64,000 nt of DNA, taken from positions 186,001 through 250,000 of the forward strand of contig VWRR01000018.1 of assembly GCA_013995675.1 (NCBI GenBank). Direction: 5' to 3'. Positions within the stretch are counted from its first letter, which is position 1; each line of letters starts with the position of its first letter. The notes under the pieces are model-generated. The model did no database searches. It was not told the origin of the DNA and worked only from the letters and a program-made list of their open reading frames with translations. Origin of the DNA: Cyanidiococcus yangmingshanensis. Its lineage: Eukaryota > Rhodophyta > Bangiophyceae > Cyanidiales > Cyanidiaceae. The translations under genes were made by a program, and so were the position numbers. Shown here piece by piece: positions 10,501 to 20,714 of this stretch.

Positions 10501-10798
10501 CTCGAAGTGACTCCCACGATTGTGACATCAGCTCTCTCTCCGATTGAGAGAGCGCTCTAACCTTGAACTCTAGCGAAGCTGAATCAAGACGCCAAACCGC
10601 AGGAGAAGGATCGCCCGCAGAAAATCTCAGCTCTCTTGGCCATCGCGAAGCACGGGCTCGGCGCCTCGTTCGTAGAACGCATTGTTCACTCCTCCAGGGC
10701 AACCCCGCAGAGAGCTCTGGACCGCCAGAGGAAACCCTGCTACAACACCGGCGATTGAGCGGCACCAAGAAACCTGCTACAAAACCTGGTTTCCCCAT
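7556..10798 (-). CDS. Long RelA/SpoT homologue, plastid (p)ppGpp synthetase/hydrolase
   Basis: Makes and degrades the alarmone (p)ppGpp, probably in the plastid. From the chosen ATG (10798) the protein is about 1080 residues: a putative transit region, HD hydrolase (about 120-335; ISHP, LLHDAVEDT and KLADRLHNM intact), synthetase (about 440-560; HDIAFVRLV, HVKDFVAYPKPNGYQSLH, LEVQIFT intact), TGS (about 610-675), a Cys-rich CCCNPVPGD zinc-finger region, and a C-terminal ACT domain. Both activities should therefore be present. The start at MGKPGFVAGF was preferred because the frame has no ATG further upstream and this N-terminus has the Phe-Val feature of red-algal transit peptides. Unusual: an insertion of about 90 residues with a poly-alanine run (about 220-237) splits the HD domain between its HD and D motifs. 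The family is long established in bacteria, plants and algae; location is inferred. Confidence 0.92.
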   Translation of the reverse strand: MGKPGFVAGFLVPLNRRCCSRVSSGGPELSAGLPWRSEQCVLRTRRRARASRWPRELRFSAGDPSPAVWRLDSASLEFKVRALSQSERELMSQSWESLREKTRYLDIKETEKMRHALEVAFVAHSGQLRRSGEPFISHPVAVTLILADLRMDVDTLVAGLLHDAVEDTDLTFDTVEGLFGRDVRNIVESETKVSKIARKMKPRTGNIDANGALMAPVSMIAAAASAAAAAASAAAAAVRSKINDLRLDHDLAGGDESDSSALENGFGNSQISLNGSRISDLVDKRLVSAANLSKEEQQAEYIRRMFVSMAEDVRVIIVKLADRLHNMRTLEHMPPLKQQSIAQETLGIFVPLAHRLGLARIATELEDLSFRFLYPNEYGQLSEQVRIYKDRIHLEMNLAQAADMLVESLENDSIVRPLVRSIRTEVALKNLYSIYQRIIQGARLESMHDIAFVRLVVELEKEHEDPVFERNICYHVLGRVHSLFRPFPGHVKDFVAYPKPNGYQSLHTLVILGPKGGFHPLEVQIFTESMYVQAEFGIAVEFWPETKVQKTLGHEASLDGKVPQNRWQRRTEDWLRTILEYCQQYSGNSKACVDAVQQDLLGNRVYVFTPKNYILDLPKGSTVVDAAYHIHSDVGNQMIGARVAGRFVPLDYELSNADSVKIITSAAAPGPSREWLRYARSRTAKQKIRRFLRVREVKESCERGRQILRETARRLHLEELDIPSDTSLEAELSILVKKVCAPDHAKEIRCLEDLLVFICRSGGTTAAATILRHFHHNINPELLQKLVALEQFRDAGGRDANSFEGSASETEGDGSFAEDDESGLTSPVNFLNYPNSNGVKESSDSTVASIQHSIQSSDIEPARERSVKEVFDGWVIAHDTDRSRDTAGELEPECFAACCCNPVPGDRIVAIRIRPASKGVPAAFEVHRLRCTRCLASLRGDPEACVSVRWLAPRSLYPVRIAVMAKDGPGLLSRIAGAISGVRLSIVASSSRVAKDTAILFFEIVVEKKEQIERLRARLAQFDDVVEICRIRDHLGAVDIQATSSYAQTLARLKPGEVEILAMAGSLLEHEVEDADNEEE

Positions 10799-12147
10799 AT
10801 CATGGGGATAGTTTTCAACTATCTGCACCTCGAGCAGTGACTCGACGAGCTCAGGAGACCACGTAGAAACTGTTCTCTCTCCGAACAAGGAGCTCAATAA
10901 GAGGAGCGCCCGAGTCTGCAACGGCAGACATCATTCCGGCGGCGCGCCTGTCGATTGCACTCTGGCTCACCCCATCTGTTTTATTTACAAGGCGCGTGTC
11001 TCGAAGGTGCGCGATCACGCAGTTCGTCGCTTCATTGAGCAAAGCGCTCAATCACGGCGTCGCATGCTAGATCAAAATAGCCTGGTAGCTGTTTTGAGTG
11101 CCATGCACATGGAACGCAATCGTTGCCGTATTCCTTTGGTGAGCAGCGTATCATGGAGTCGCCGAAACAAGCTAGCATTAAAATTTCTGAATTTTCCATG
11201 TTTAATTTTTTCAACTGAGCAACTACCGGAACATGTCACAACCAGCTGGGCCAAATGATGCCCAAACCCTCAATTATGTCTGAAATCGCCAAACTACAGA
11301 AAGTTTGACACCGGGAGATGAAAGTTGGAGTGAACACTTGCCTCGAGAGTCGCATTCGGGCGCAGAGAACATGCCATCGCCCGCACGCATGAGCTCTCCC
11401 AAAGAACGGTTACAAATACGATCCCGTGAGAAAATTCTCGTCGTCTACTAGAAACCTACATAATCCGATCGTGCTAGGATGCTGAATATTTGGATGAATT
11501 CGACTTAGTTCTCTGCATTAAGCTTAGTTTTTCATCGGCGGCTACTTCTGCATGTCGGTACACGATAGAAGAAACGCTCATGGAGAAAACATCACCAACA
11601 GATCAGAGAAACGAATCTCAGGCGCTCCGCATCCAAATGACCTCGAATCATGGCCGTCAAATTCCCTACTCTGCCTCACTGTGCTGGCCTCTGAAATTTG
11701 TGCGTATTCGCCATTTCATGGACAAAGGCCGGATATCTTCCGTTGCCCGAGATGAACAAGTCGAGTTTCCTACTGCTTCTTGAAAGAAAAGACGGGCAAA
11801 ATGAGGCAGTGATCCATCCCTACAGGAAAACATGTAAACCTCTCCATTGAACTCTCTTGAAATAGCAGTTCTCTTGATGGTCCGGGACTTTACCGTTCGT
11901 ATCATCACCCCTCGGTCTGTAATCAGCCATGCTCCTTATGCGAACAGTCTTGGAATTGTCGCAGTTTTATAGAGTAAGCCGAGCTACCTACCCGAGTCGA
12001 AAATGAGTCGAGCCTCCCGAATGTCCGTCGCGGTCTTTCGGCTTAGCGGCGATTTCAGAAACACTCAGTCGTACTATCTCGTCGATGAACTCGACATTTT
12101 GAAAGCTCTTTCGTAGAACTTTCTACTGAAACTATTGAGTCATTCAT
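10799..12147. other. Divergent intergenic region, 1.35 kb
   Basis: Upstream region shared by RSH (-) and the farnesyltransferase gene (+). The RSH frame stays open without an ATG up to about 10930. Frames at 11490-11783 (+, TTG start) and 11666-11908 (-, GTG start) are open but lack family features and proper starts, so I do not call them genes. Confidence 0.4.
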
Positions 12148-13533
12148 ATGAAAGTAGGTAACGGCCCGGAAAAAGAAAATTCTGAAGAGCCGCAACAGTT
12201 GTCACCTGTTTTGAGCGCCTTGTTCGCGAGACGCTACGAAATTTGCAGGGAGGCACTGCCTGGCTTGTTTTTCGATCCTTGGAGCGAATGGGAGGGCAGT
12301 CCAACGGCGCAGGAGCAAAATTTGGTGGAACGAAACATCATCGACATCGACTTTGGCCGTGCTGCCTATCTGCTGCATCGCCAGTTTGGCCCAATAGAGG
12401 ACGAACGTACTGTCGAGCTACTGTTAGTTCGTCTTATCAAATGTCTGTACCTGCGAATCGCTGATTCATCTTCGCACTCGCGGTTGATCGTGGATTTTTG
12501 CCACGATGTTCTAAACCGCGAGTGCCACTTGGAATATTTGGATGGCATTCTGGACTCTCGCCGCGAACTTGGAGAGGAGTACCTTAGCCTTGAGGCGAGC
12601 CAAACATGGATTCTATATTGGATTGCACACTCAATGGACATATTAGACCACTGTTTGAGCGACGCGGAAGCTCTGGGGATCATAAACTTTTGCGAGTCCT
12701 GTCGCTCAGAGAAAGGCGGTTTCGGTGGAGGTCCCGGCCATCGTCCCCATGCAGCGGCAACCTTTGCCGCGGTTTCTGCTTTATGCATCGCAGCCAATCA
12801 GCAGCCTGAGGCGTACGATATTATTGAACGACAAAAGTTTCTGCATTGGGCCTCTCATGAGTTGAAAACTAAGTTACCTGAGGGTTCAGCGTTTCGTGTT
12901 TCGAGAGACGGTGAGTACGATGTTCGTGCGACGTACTGCGTTCTTGCCACTGCATCCCTGCTCGGCGTTTTAACAAGAGATTTGACTGCAGACGTGGCTT
13001 CATGGATATCATCGTTGAGGTCTTTCGACGGCGGCTTTGGAGGCGAACCAAGCAACGAAGCGCACGGAGGTTATACATTCTGCGCTATTGCATGCTTGAA
13101 AATATTGCACGACGCAGGTTACTTGTGTGACGAGGAATTCGAAAAGCTTGTGTCTCCATCTAGACATTGGCTTCAGTCCAGACAACGTCTTTTGGAAGGC
13201 GGATTTCAAGGCAGGACAAACAAACTCGTCGATTCTTGCTATGCATTCTGGCTGGGCGCTGCTTGCAAAATCGCTGAGGTCCCTTTCAACGCCGCTGCGC
13301 TAGAAAGATACCTTTTGCGTTACTGCCAAGATACCAAGAACGGCGGCTTTCGAGATAAGCCAGGGGCCGATCCTGATTTTTACCATACATGCTATGCCTT
13401 GAGCGGCCTATGCCTCACAGCTCAGTCTCAGGCAAGTACTGAGTACATCAAAACTCCACTACCTGAGATTAATCCTGTCTATAATCTCACTAAGAGTACC
13501 TTCTGTGCGGCGAGAGATTTTTTCGGAAGCTGA
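12148..13533 (+). CDS. FNTB: Protein farnesyltransferase beta subunit
   Basis: Catalytic beta subunit of farnesyltransferase, which attaches farnesyl to CaaX-box proteins together with an alpha subunit not in this window. The 461-residue protein begins at an ATG and is close to the family length (human about 437). It has the alpha-alpha barrel repeats with GGFGGGPGHRPH, DGGFGGEPSNEAHGGY, GGFQGRTNKLVDSCYAFW and NGGFRDKPG. Zinc ligands are visible: Asp and Cys in VDSCYAFW, His in FYHTCYALSG. GGFQGRTNKLVD and DFYHTCYALSGL are typical of FNTB rather than geranylgeranyltransferase beta subunits. No introns or oddities are seen. Confidence 0.93.
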   Translation: MKVGNGPEKENSEEPQQLSPVLSALFARRYEICREALPGLFFDPWSEWEGSPTAQEQNLVERNIIDIDFGRAAYLLHRQFGPIEDERTVELLLVRLIKCLYLRIADSSSHSRLIVDFCHDVLNRECHLEYLDGILDSRRELGEEYLSLEASQTWILYWIAHSMDILDHCLSDAEALGIINFCESCRSEKGGFGGGPGHRPHAAATFAAVSALCIAANQQPEAYDIIERQKFLHWASHELKTKLPEGSAFRVSRDGEYDVRATYCVLATASLLGVLTRDLTADVASWISSLRSFDGGFGGEPSNEAHGGYTFCAIACLKILHDAGYLCDEEFEKLVSPSRHWLQSRQRLLEGGFQGRTNKLVDSCYAFWLGAACKIAEVPFNAAALERYLLRYCQDTKNGGFRDKPGADPDFYHTCYALSGLCLTAQSQASTEYIKTPLPEINPVYNLTKSTFCAARDFFGS

Positions 13534-14875
13534 GGAGCTATAATATCTAATTTTCTTGTGGCATCCGCCTGCATGGAAATTTATCGCTACTTCAGCGAAA
13601 ACAACTTTTTCCCGCTAACACAGCAATCTGTTTTCGACTATAAATTTTCACTCTATCGCCCTACAAGTGCCTCCACGGGATAATAGAAAAATCGTCTATG
13701 TTAAACTTAGTTCATCTTGAAAAAGAGTAAATGCAGTGTTCTGTATGGTTCTCGTCAAATCGATCTCGAACGCAATAGCTCATGCCTTTGCCAAATTTAA
13801 ATGATATATCGGAAAAGGTGAGAAACGTGTTATACAGAAACATTTGAGGATCTCTTTGTGGGCCGAAAAGAGAAAAACTTCGAAATACCGTCAACAGCCA
13901 ACAACAAATGAAAAGGGCCAGCGAAAATTTTGTAATGCTGCGCGCTGAATTTGAGCCTTCGACGCCGATTTAAGATAACGTTCCGGACAACAATGGGCGA
14001 ATCAAATTCTGGAGTGAGGCATGACGTGTCTGCAGGCAAAGTTTTTCACAATTATACAAGACCCTGTATAGTCCAAAAATTAATCATTTGTCGAGTTTGG
14101 GGTCTTACAATAGCCATGATATTTTTGCAGCACCAAGTAATGGGTTTCGCGACTCCACATAACGAACTGCTCTTTCTTTCGTAGTGATTACTGCTGGACT
14201 GATCACCAAATTTTTTAGTTCTTTTTTAATACTGTTTGATTTATTGTTTTGGATCTCAGTCTCACCAGGAACCTCGCCTTGGAGCTTGATTTTTGGCGGC
14301 TGAGGTATCATGATTACAATTAGCGTCTCCTTGGTAGACGAGGTATATATTATCCCATGCTAACAACACGTTTTAGTCATCTGAGTTTCCGAACGACAAG
14401 TTCTCGTATGAAATGAGGCTTAGATTTGCGCGCCTCTGAGTATGTTTTTTTGACGAACCGCCTAAAAACACGTATTTTGCTTAATCTCACTTTGATTAGC
14501 GACAAACTAGCTGGGTGCGAAAAAAACTGGAATCCCGCTTAAAATAATTAACTCTATTTCCTGAGGTCTCTTTTTCTTTTGCTTTCTGACCGCAACAATT
14601 TGGTGTAAAACATCGTGAACATTTTCATAATTAGCCTGCTCTTTGACCGTGTCAGCTGGTGCCGAGATATCATTGATGGCCGCAATGGCTTTCTTCGGTC
14701 TTCGTGAAATATGTTTTTGTCTGTTACTCTATTTTCTCAGGAAAGCATTCATAAGCGGAGGGGTGTTAGCATTGCTAATCGGACTCTGAGATTCGAGCTG
14801 AGCCCTCTGGGCTTTATGGTAGCAGAGTGTTTTGAAAATGAATGCACTCGATGTAAATCCTCTAGAATCCAACTG
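13534..14875. other. Intergenic, convergent 3' ends, 1.34 kb
   Basis: Looks richer in A+T than the flanking genes. Open frames here (for example 14711-14971 +, 14105-14311 -) are short and show no family motif. I see no RNA gene or repeat. Confidence 0.45.
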
Positions 14876-17800
14876 TTATTCCGTGAAGCAGATCGAAACC
14901 GTCCTATGCGTGGGATCCTCTTCGAGAGCCGGATACCCGAAACCGTCTCGTACATAGAAATTGGGTTCTGAGAGATCGCTCCCAGAAATACTCGGCTGAT
15001 TTGATACCACGCTATCATCTGAATCGGATTCGCCCTTTTCGTAATCGTCTAGTACCTCCTCGGGTAGGTCCTTCAGATAGGACATTCTAGATTCACATTG
15101 CTCTATTTCTGCATGAATGCAGTTATTGTCTTCTTGAGGGTCTGCGTTTTCGAGAATTCTCAAAGCGAATTGCTCTTCGGTCGTCACATCTGGCGGCGCT
15201 CTCAAATTGTATGCATATAACCCGTTCCATGAAAGAATTTCTCCCCGGAGGGCCTCAGATCGCAGCACAACACGAGGGTAGAGCATAGACAAACGCTTAC
15301 CAGCAGTATCATTTTTTTCATGGTGCTTTTTTCGAGGTTTGGATACTTTGCTGGCTTCACATAGTTTGTCACATAAGCGCAAGGCGTTCCGCAATACAAA
15401 AGCAACTGCATCTCGCACAAAAGAAATAGACATGTCCCCTTGAGGTCGCACGTGATTCAGAAAACTAAGCTTGGTTTGCAGTAAAGGCAAAATAGTCAGA
15501 AGCTCGTTGAAAAGAACAACTCGACAAACTTCGTCTTCTAATCGATTCTTTTCCAAGAAGTTAACCGTCCGCAAACAGATATCTATGCAATAATATGCAT
15601 ACCGGAGCTGGCTGCGTAATCCGCCAAACCCATTACGAGTGCAAAGGCGCAGTAAGCACAGCGCAAGCCACGGCGCCGACGCGCTGGTGAGACACGCAAA
15701 CTCGGGATGAGGTTCTGGGAATTTCCAATCTTCAATTATTGTGAGCACACGTCTTGCTTCATGCAATGAAACATCCATACCGAGGCTGCAAAGCCATTTC
15801 CAAAGGCGATATCTTTCGTAGAGATAGGGATGGCGCGAGGTTCCCCCACATGGCGAGCATAGGTAATTGCGAATATCCTTCGCGTTCACCTCTGCATCAA
15901 AACGTCGTGTGAGCGCATACTTTCGGAGCGAGACACACCGATCACGTATTCTTATTAGTTGCTCGCTGTCTGGCTCTCGATGTCTGATTCTCTGTATGCG
16001 ATGCGTCCATGCACAACTCGAAGACATTCGCAGCTAATACGGCCTCAAGAGCGGTGCGTGCACTAAATGTAAGAATTTCAAAGTATTCAAGCGGGTCGTA
16101 TCCCAAAACATCTTCTAACGTCACCTGCTCGGCACAGGAAATATTGGCGATGGTCAAGTACCACAGGCGCAAGAGTGCTGGCGCTAATTCCAAACAGAGC
16201 TGATTTCCCTTGCGCATGCAGAGAATTGTCGTTTCACCTAGGTAATCTAGCCATTCTGTATTCGAAAGAAGCGAAGCAAGGTTCTCAGACTGGGCATCTG
16301 GCAAGTCTCGTCTCTCAAGTTCATTGAGCAAACAAACAATCTGACTAGCTGAATGCAAAAGGTCTGAATGAATGATCCGGGAAATCCTCAGGCTGATGCT
16401 CGTTTCTTCCGGACAAGACTTGTATAAAGCCTCGATTCTCGCAAGAAAGTGTTTGGAGTCTGGGACACGCTCTAGAAGAAGCAGCATGCCAACGGCAAGG
16501 GCTCGCTCAAGCTTATCTAAGGCGCGAGAGTAAGCGCCCATAATTCCAGGCACGATCGCTCCGCTTTCCTGACCAATTGAAGTGAGAAGGATCTGACGCC
16601 CATGGATAGCGGCTTCCGCGGCACTTGCAACTTCGCCGCTTTCCATGGTGGATATCGCTGCTGCTAATCGCATCAAATTATCATCGCAAGGCTCAAATGA
16701 ACTCTGCTTTTGTGTCAAACAGCTAACGAAAAGAGAAACCTCGTAAAGTTTGATAGTTTCTATAGGCAATGCCAGCCGCAAGTCATTGCATGAGCTTTTC
16801 ATGCAGGCACGGTAGGCACGGAGCGCTGATTGAGTGAATAAAAGTGTGCGCTTTGAAAAAATGGCTGTATGGAAAGTCTGAGAATCTCTCATGATGTCAT
16901 GCGGCAGCATTTTCTCGAGAGAATACGCGAACATTCCAGGATCTATACCATGTTCAACAGAATCAGCGATCAAGCCTAGGAGAGCGGCAGCGGAGATCTC
17001 ACGCGCATCCGCTGGCACCGAATCTAGGATTCGTTTGAGAACCATGTATCGTTCATCAGCGCTATATCCCGGAGGAGACGCTCGAATATATAGCCGGGAG
17101 ACATTGCAGGCAGAATTCCATTGCCATAAGGCCTGCTTCCTGATCAGTGAGCTTACGCTGGATAAAGCAGATGGTTCTGCTGCACCCAGTATTCTGAATA
17201 CTTCCGCAAGTAAATTCAGAATAGCTTCTTCGTGAAGAACAAGCGGGAATGAAGCAAGCCGGTCGACTATGAGTTGAGAAAACGATAGCATTGCCTCTGT
17301 CTGATAAAGGCAAAGGTCACGTAGAATAGTCGCGGCCCGAAGTCGTAAGATCTTTCGACGTTGCTGGAGGACAAGCGAGCTTCCTGACTGAAGAGGAACC
17401 GTTCCATTGAAACAGATTCCGAGCATGTCTTTCACGATATCCTTTCTGATATCTCGAAAAAATTCGAAGCATGTTGGTGTGCAGAACAGTAGAATCCCGC
17501 CTGCATCTTCCAGAGCATACATTGCTCGCAAGAAGCGTAGCGCTCCAGACGAAAATCGTTGAACGACGGGAGCGTATTTTGGTAGCATGCTCTTCAGACT
17601 TGCTACCGTTACGAGTCCAGAGTTGATGCTTGTTGAAACAACGGATTCAACGATTCTATGAAGACGTGCGCGGGAGAGCATGAATATCCAAAGACAGAGG
17701 TCAAACGGGCCCAGGGCTTTTCTTGAAGGCACCTCGAGCGAACCTCGGGGGCGGCCAGTTTTTTTGTCGGCGGTCGGGTCCTCATCGAACTGGATGCGAT

Positions 17801-18461
17801 CAGCATTCTTTTTGGTATGACATAGGTGTGCAAAATTAACGCTGAGCATTCTCTCTAGCAACGAATGATCTGTTCGAGAGATCTCATCCAGAACCTCTAT
17901 TACGATGAAGAGAAGCTCAGGAGAGGCGTCTCGAAGATACCAATGAATACGTTTGAGTGCGTGACCGCTCCGGGGGCCAGCAAGCTTCAGAATGGCTCGA
18001 AGAAGCGCGGGCACGTCATCCTCCACGATACTGTCCAGTGACTTTATCGCCAAATCAAGCATATAAGAGTACATTTCATTTGAGAGTGGAAGTTCGCTGA
18101 CAGACGCCAAGACAGGAATCACGAGGCTTCGATCTGCAATCAAAAGCTCTTTGTAGATCTTTAGGACCATTTCGACGTCCTCCAAGGATCCTGATATAAC
18201 CGTCGATACAAATTGTAACAGCTTATGAGGGCACAATTGCAAGAGCTCGAGGAATCGCTCCGTTACTATCGGCGAGGGCTGGCACAAATTCTCTGCAACT
18301 ATGCGACAGGCATCTTCAAGCGCGCTCTCATCTTGAAGTTCCGCAGCGAATTCGAGCAGACTTACAGCCGAATCCGAGCAACTTTCTCGTCGGCCGAGCA
18401 GAGCTACGGCCTCAGCAAGCTGTGAAGAACCCAAATACTCTGCTAAACGGGTAGTGCTCAT
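14876..18461 (-). CDS. FANCD2: FANCD2-like Fanconi anaemia ID-complex protein, in two overlapping frames
   Basis: FANCD2 is a helical-repeat DNA clamp used in interstrand crosslink repair. The first frame (18461 down to 15942, 839 residues) starts at an ATG. It shows FANCD2-like blocks in order: LELPLSNEM-type helix, DDVPALLRAILKL (compare EDLPVVVRFIL), FDLCLWIF followed by ESVVSTSINSG (compare FDLVMLFI and LRNKIRSG), and SLIRKQAL (compare LVIRKQL). The second frame (16027 down to 14876, 383 residues) overlaps it by 86 nt, is helical and ends in an acidic tail (EEVLDDYEKGESDSDD) as FANCD2 does. Joined length is about 1200 residues (human 1451). Going from the first frame to the second needs one nucleotide skipped, or a very short intron. 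FANCI, the paralogue, is the main alternative. Assignment rests on remembered motif similarity, so it is moderate. Confidence 0.6.
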
Positions 18462-18539
18462 GAAAAGGCTCGGAACCGCAGCTGAAAAACTGAATTTTCG
18501 CGCTCAAATTCATATACAATAGTGCCAGTCTCTTGCTGC
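18462..18539. promoter_or_regulatory. 78 bp divergent promoter between FANCD2-like gene and NVL
   Basis: Only 78 bp separates the ATG of the FANCD2-like gene (18461, -) from the first ATG of NVL (18540, +). Any promoter elements and both 5' leaders must lie here or inside the coding regions, so a shared bidirectional promoter is inferred. No specific motif is claimed. Confidence 0.45.
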
Positions 18540-20695
18540 ATGTCGAGCCGTAGTCGCGGGCAGTGGCTTGGGTCTGTTGAGAATCAGCACTTCCTGGAGT
18601 TCGTTCTTCGATGGAAGGAAGAAAAATCATTCGAATGGCGAAAAGGGTTTAGATGAACTAGTAGGCGAACTTTCCAGGGCGTTTTCTGGGTTCAGGCGTT
18701 TGCCGCGGCGTTCGCAGTACCACGCCGCGACGAAAGCACTTTCTGTCCTGAGCAGCAGCTCTCGCGCGTTCCTGACTGGTTTAACGGAAAAATTTGAAAA
18801 CATTGAGACGGATCCGGAAGAAAAAAATATGGTGTCTAAGGCCCAGGTTGGAGAAGCCACAGCGCCGCGTAGTAATAAGCAAGCGTCCAGTACCGAAACG
18901 AGCTCGATTTGCCGACATATGCCAAGAGCCTATCGCGCAGTCTCGGTCTCAAACCGCGATGACCTTTCTCGTCCCTCAACCGAGCCAACGCTACAGCGAC
19001 ATTGGTGGTATTGAAAGTGCACTACTACTTATTCGTGAACTTGTCGAGTGGCCCCTGCGATACGTACAGCTTTACACGCACCTCGGGGTCGATCCGCCTC
19101 GCGGTATACTGCTCCACGGGCCTTCTGGTTGCGGGAAAACACTCCTTGCGAACGCTATTGCTGGGGAGCTAGGCGTTCCTTTTCTTAAGGTGTCGGCGCC
19201 TGAGTTGGTCGCCGGACTTTCAGGAGAGTCTGAGCAGCGTGTCCGCGCATTGTTTGAGGAGGCGAAGTTGCTGGCGCCATCACTCGTCTTTATAGATGAA
19301 ATAGATGCAATTACGTCTCGGCGGGACGCATCAAGCAGAGAGATGCTGCACCGTATAGTTGCCCAACTGCTGACTTGCCTCGACTCGATTTCTTTAGAGC
19401 AAACGGACAGCCGCGCAGTTGTTGTAATTGGAGCCACTAATAGGCCAGAGGCTCTGGACCCAGCCCTTCGACGCGCAGGCCGTTTTGATCGAGAAATTGA
19501 ACTCGGTGCTCCGGATGAAGAGGCACGAGAGAAAATTTTGCGCTGCGTCTCGAGGAGAATGCTCTTATGCGAGAATTTCAATTTCAAATGGATTGCTCGT
19601 CGGACAGCTGGTTACGTTGGGGCGGATCTCGCAGCCTTAGCGACCGAAGCAGCGGCAGGCGCCATCAGGCGCATTGGATATGAACTGCTATTGAGCCCTT
19701 CATCCGCATCGAAGACGGCTGAACTTGATGTGACGAAATTGGACAAGTTATATGTTTCGATGGACGATTTCCAGCTAGCGCTCGGCCGAGTTCAGCCGTC
19801 TGCGTTACGCGAAGGTTTTTCTACAGTTCCAGATGTGACATGGGATGATATTGGCGCGCTGGATGACCTGCGAGGTGAGCTCGAGATGGCCGTTATCGAG
19901 CCATTGCGAGAGCCAGAAAAATTTGCTCGGTTTGGTATCGGTATCTCAGCTGGTGTTCTATTGTACGGTCCTCCAGGTTGTGGGAAAACTTTGCTCGCGA
20001 AAGCTGTCGCCAATGAAAGCGGCGCGAATTTTATTTCAGTGAAAGGACCAGAACTGCTTGATAAGTATGTTGGAGAGAGCGAACGAGCTGTGCGGCGTCT
20101 CTTTCAACGCGCTCGAGCAAGTGCGCCTTGTGTGATCTTTTTCGATGAACTCGACGCGCTTGCGCCGCGTCGCGCATTTGGGGGCTTTAATGTTTCCAAC
20201 ACCTCAGATAACGAAGCCGTAGGTTCGAACGCCAGTGAACGGTTAGTGAACCAGCTATTGACCGAGCTTGATGGAATTCATCCCCGCAAACAAGTGTTTG
20301 TGATCGCTGCGACCAATCGACCGGATCTGATAGATACAGCCATGCTGAGACCAGGGCGTTTCGACAAGCTGCTTTACGTTCCATTGCCAGATGAATTTGG
20401 CAGACGAGCAATCCTTCAGGCTGGAGCAAGACGAGTGCCGATCGATCCAGGTACTAATTTGGGCGCCGTCGCGGCCGCGGCCCGTGGATTTTCTGGTGCT
20501 GACCTCACGGCCCTTATTCGGGAGGCAGCTGTGTGCGCCCTGCGATCTGACGCCCCGACAATAACGGAAGACCATTTTCGAGCGGCTCTGCAGAGTGTGC
20601 TGCCGTCTGTCAGCCCACGAGATGCCGCCTTATACGATGCAATGCAGCAGAATTTGCGTCGAGCCCGAGGACACGTTCGTGAGAATGTCGTTTGA
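18540..20695 (+). CDS. NVL: NVL/RIX7 AAA ATPase for 60S ribosome assembly, in three frames
   Basis: NVL/Rix7 is a nuclear double-AAA unfoldase releasing factors from pre-60S particles. The last frame (about 18830-20695) has both AAA modules: D1 with [25 protein letters not shown]2 with [22 protein letters not shown] and [12 protein letters not shown], plus VSVKGPELL-type and [10 protein letters not shown] sequences typical of NVL rather than CDC48. The N-terminal domain is spread over two other frames: from ATG 18540 ([17 protein letters not shown]) to about 18640, then 18641 to about 18820 ([19 protein letters not shown]), together matching the winged-helix-like N-domain. Each transition needs one nucleotide skipped; the second has a run of seven A at 18821-18827. 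In D1, GPSGCGKT has Ser where GPPGCGKT is usual. Without the N-domain, translation could begin at the internal ATG just before the D1 domain (MTFLVPQPS). Confidence 0.87.
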
Positions 20696-20714
20696 TGAAG
20701 CCGCTCTCTGTTTC

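Noticed and set aside
11490-11908. Short frames on both strands between RSH and FNTB
   Set aside because: TTG or GTG starts, overlapping on opposite strands, no motif.
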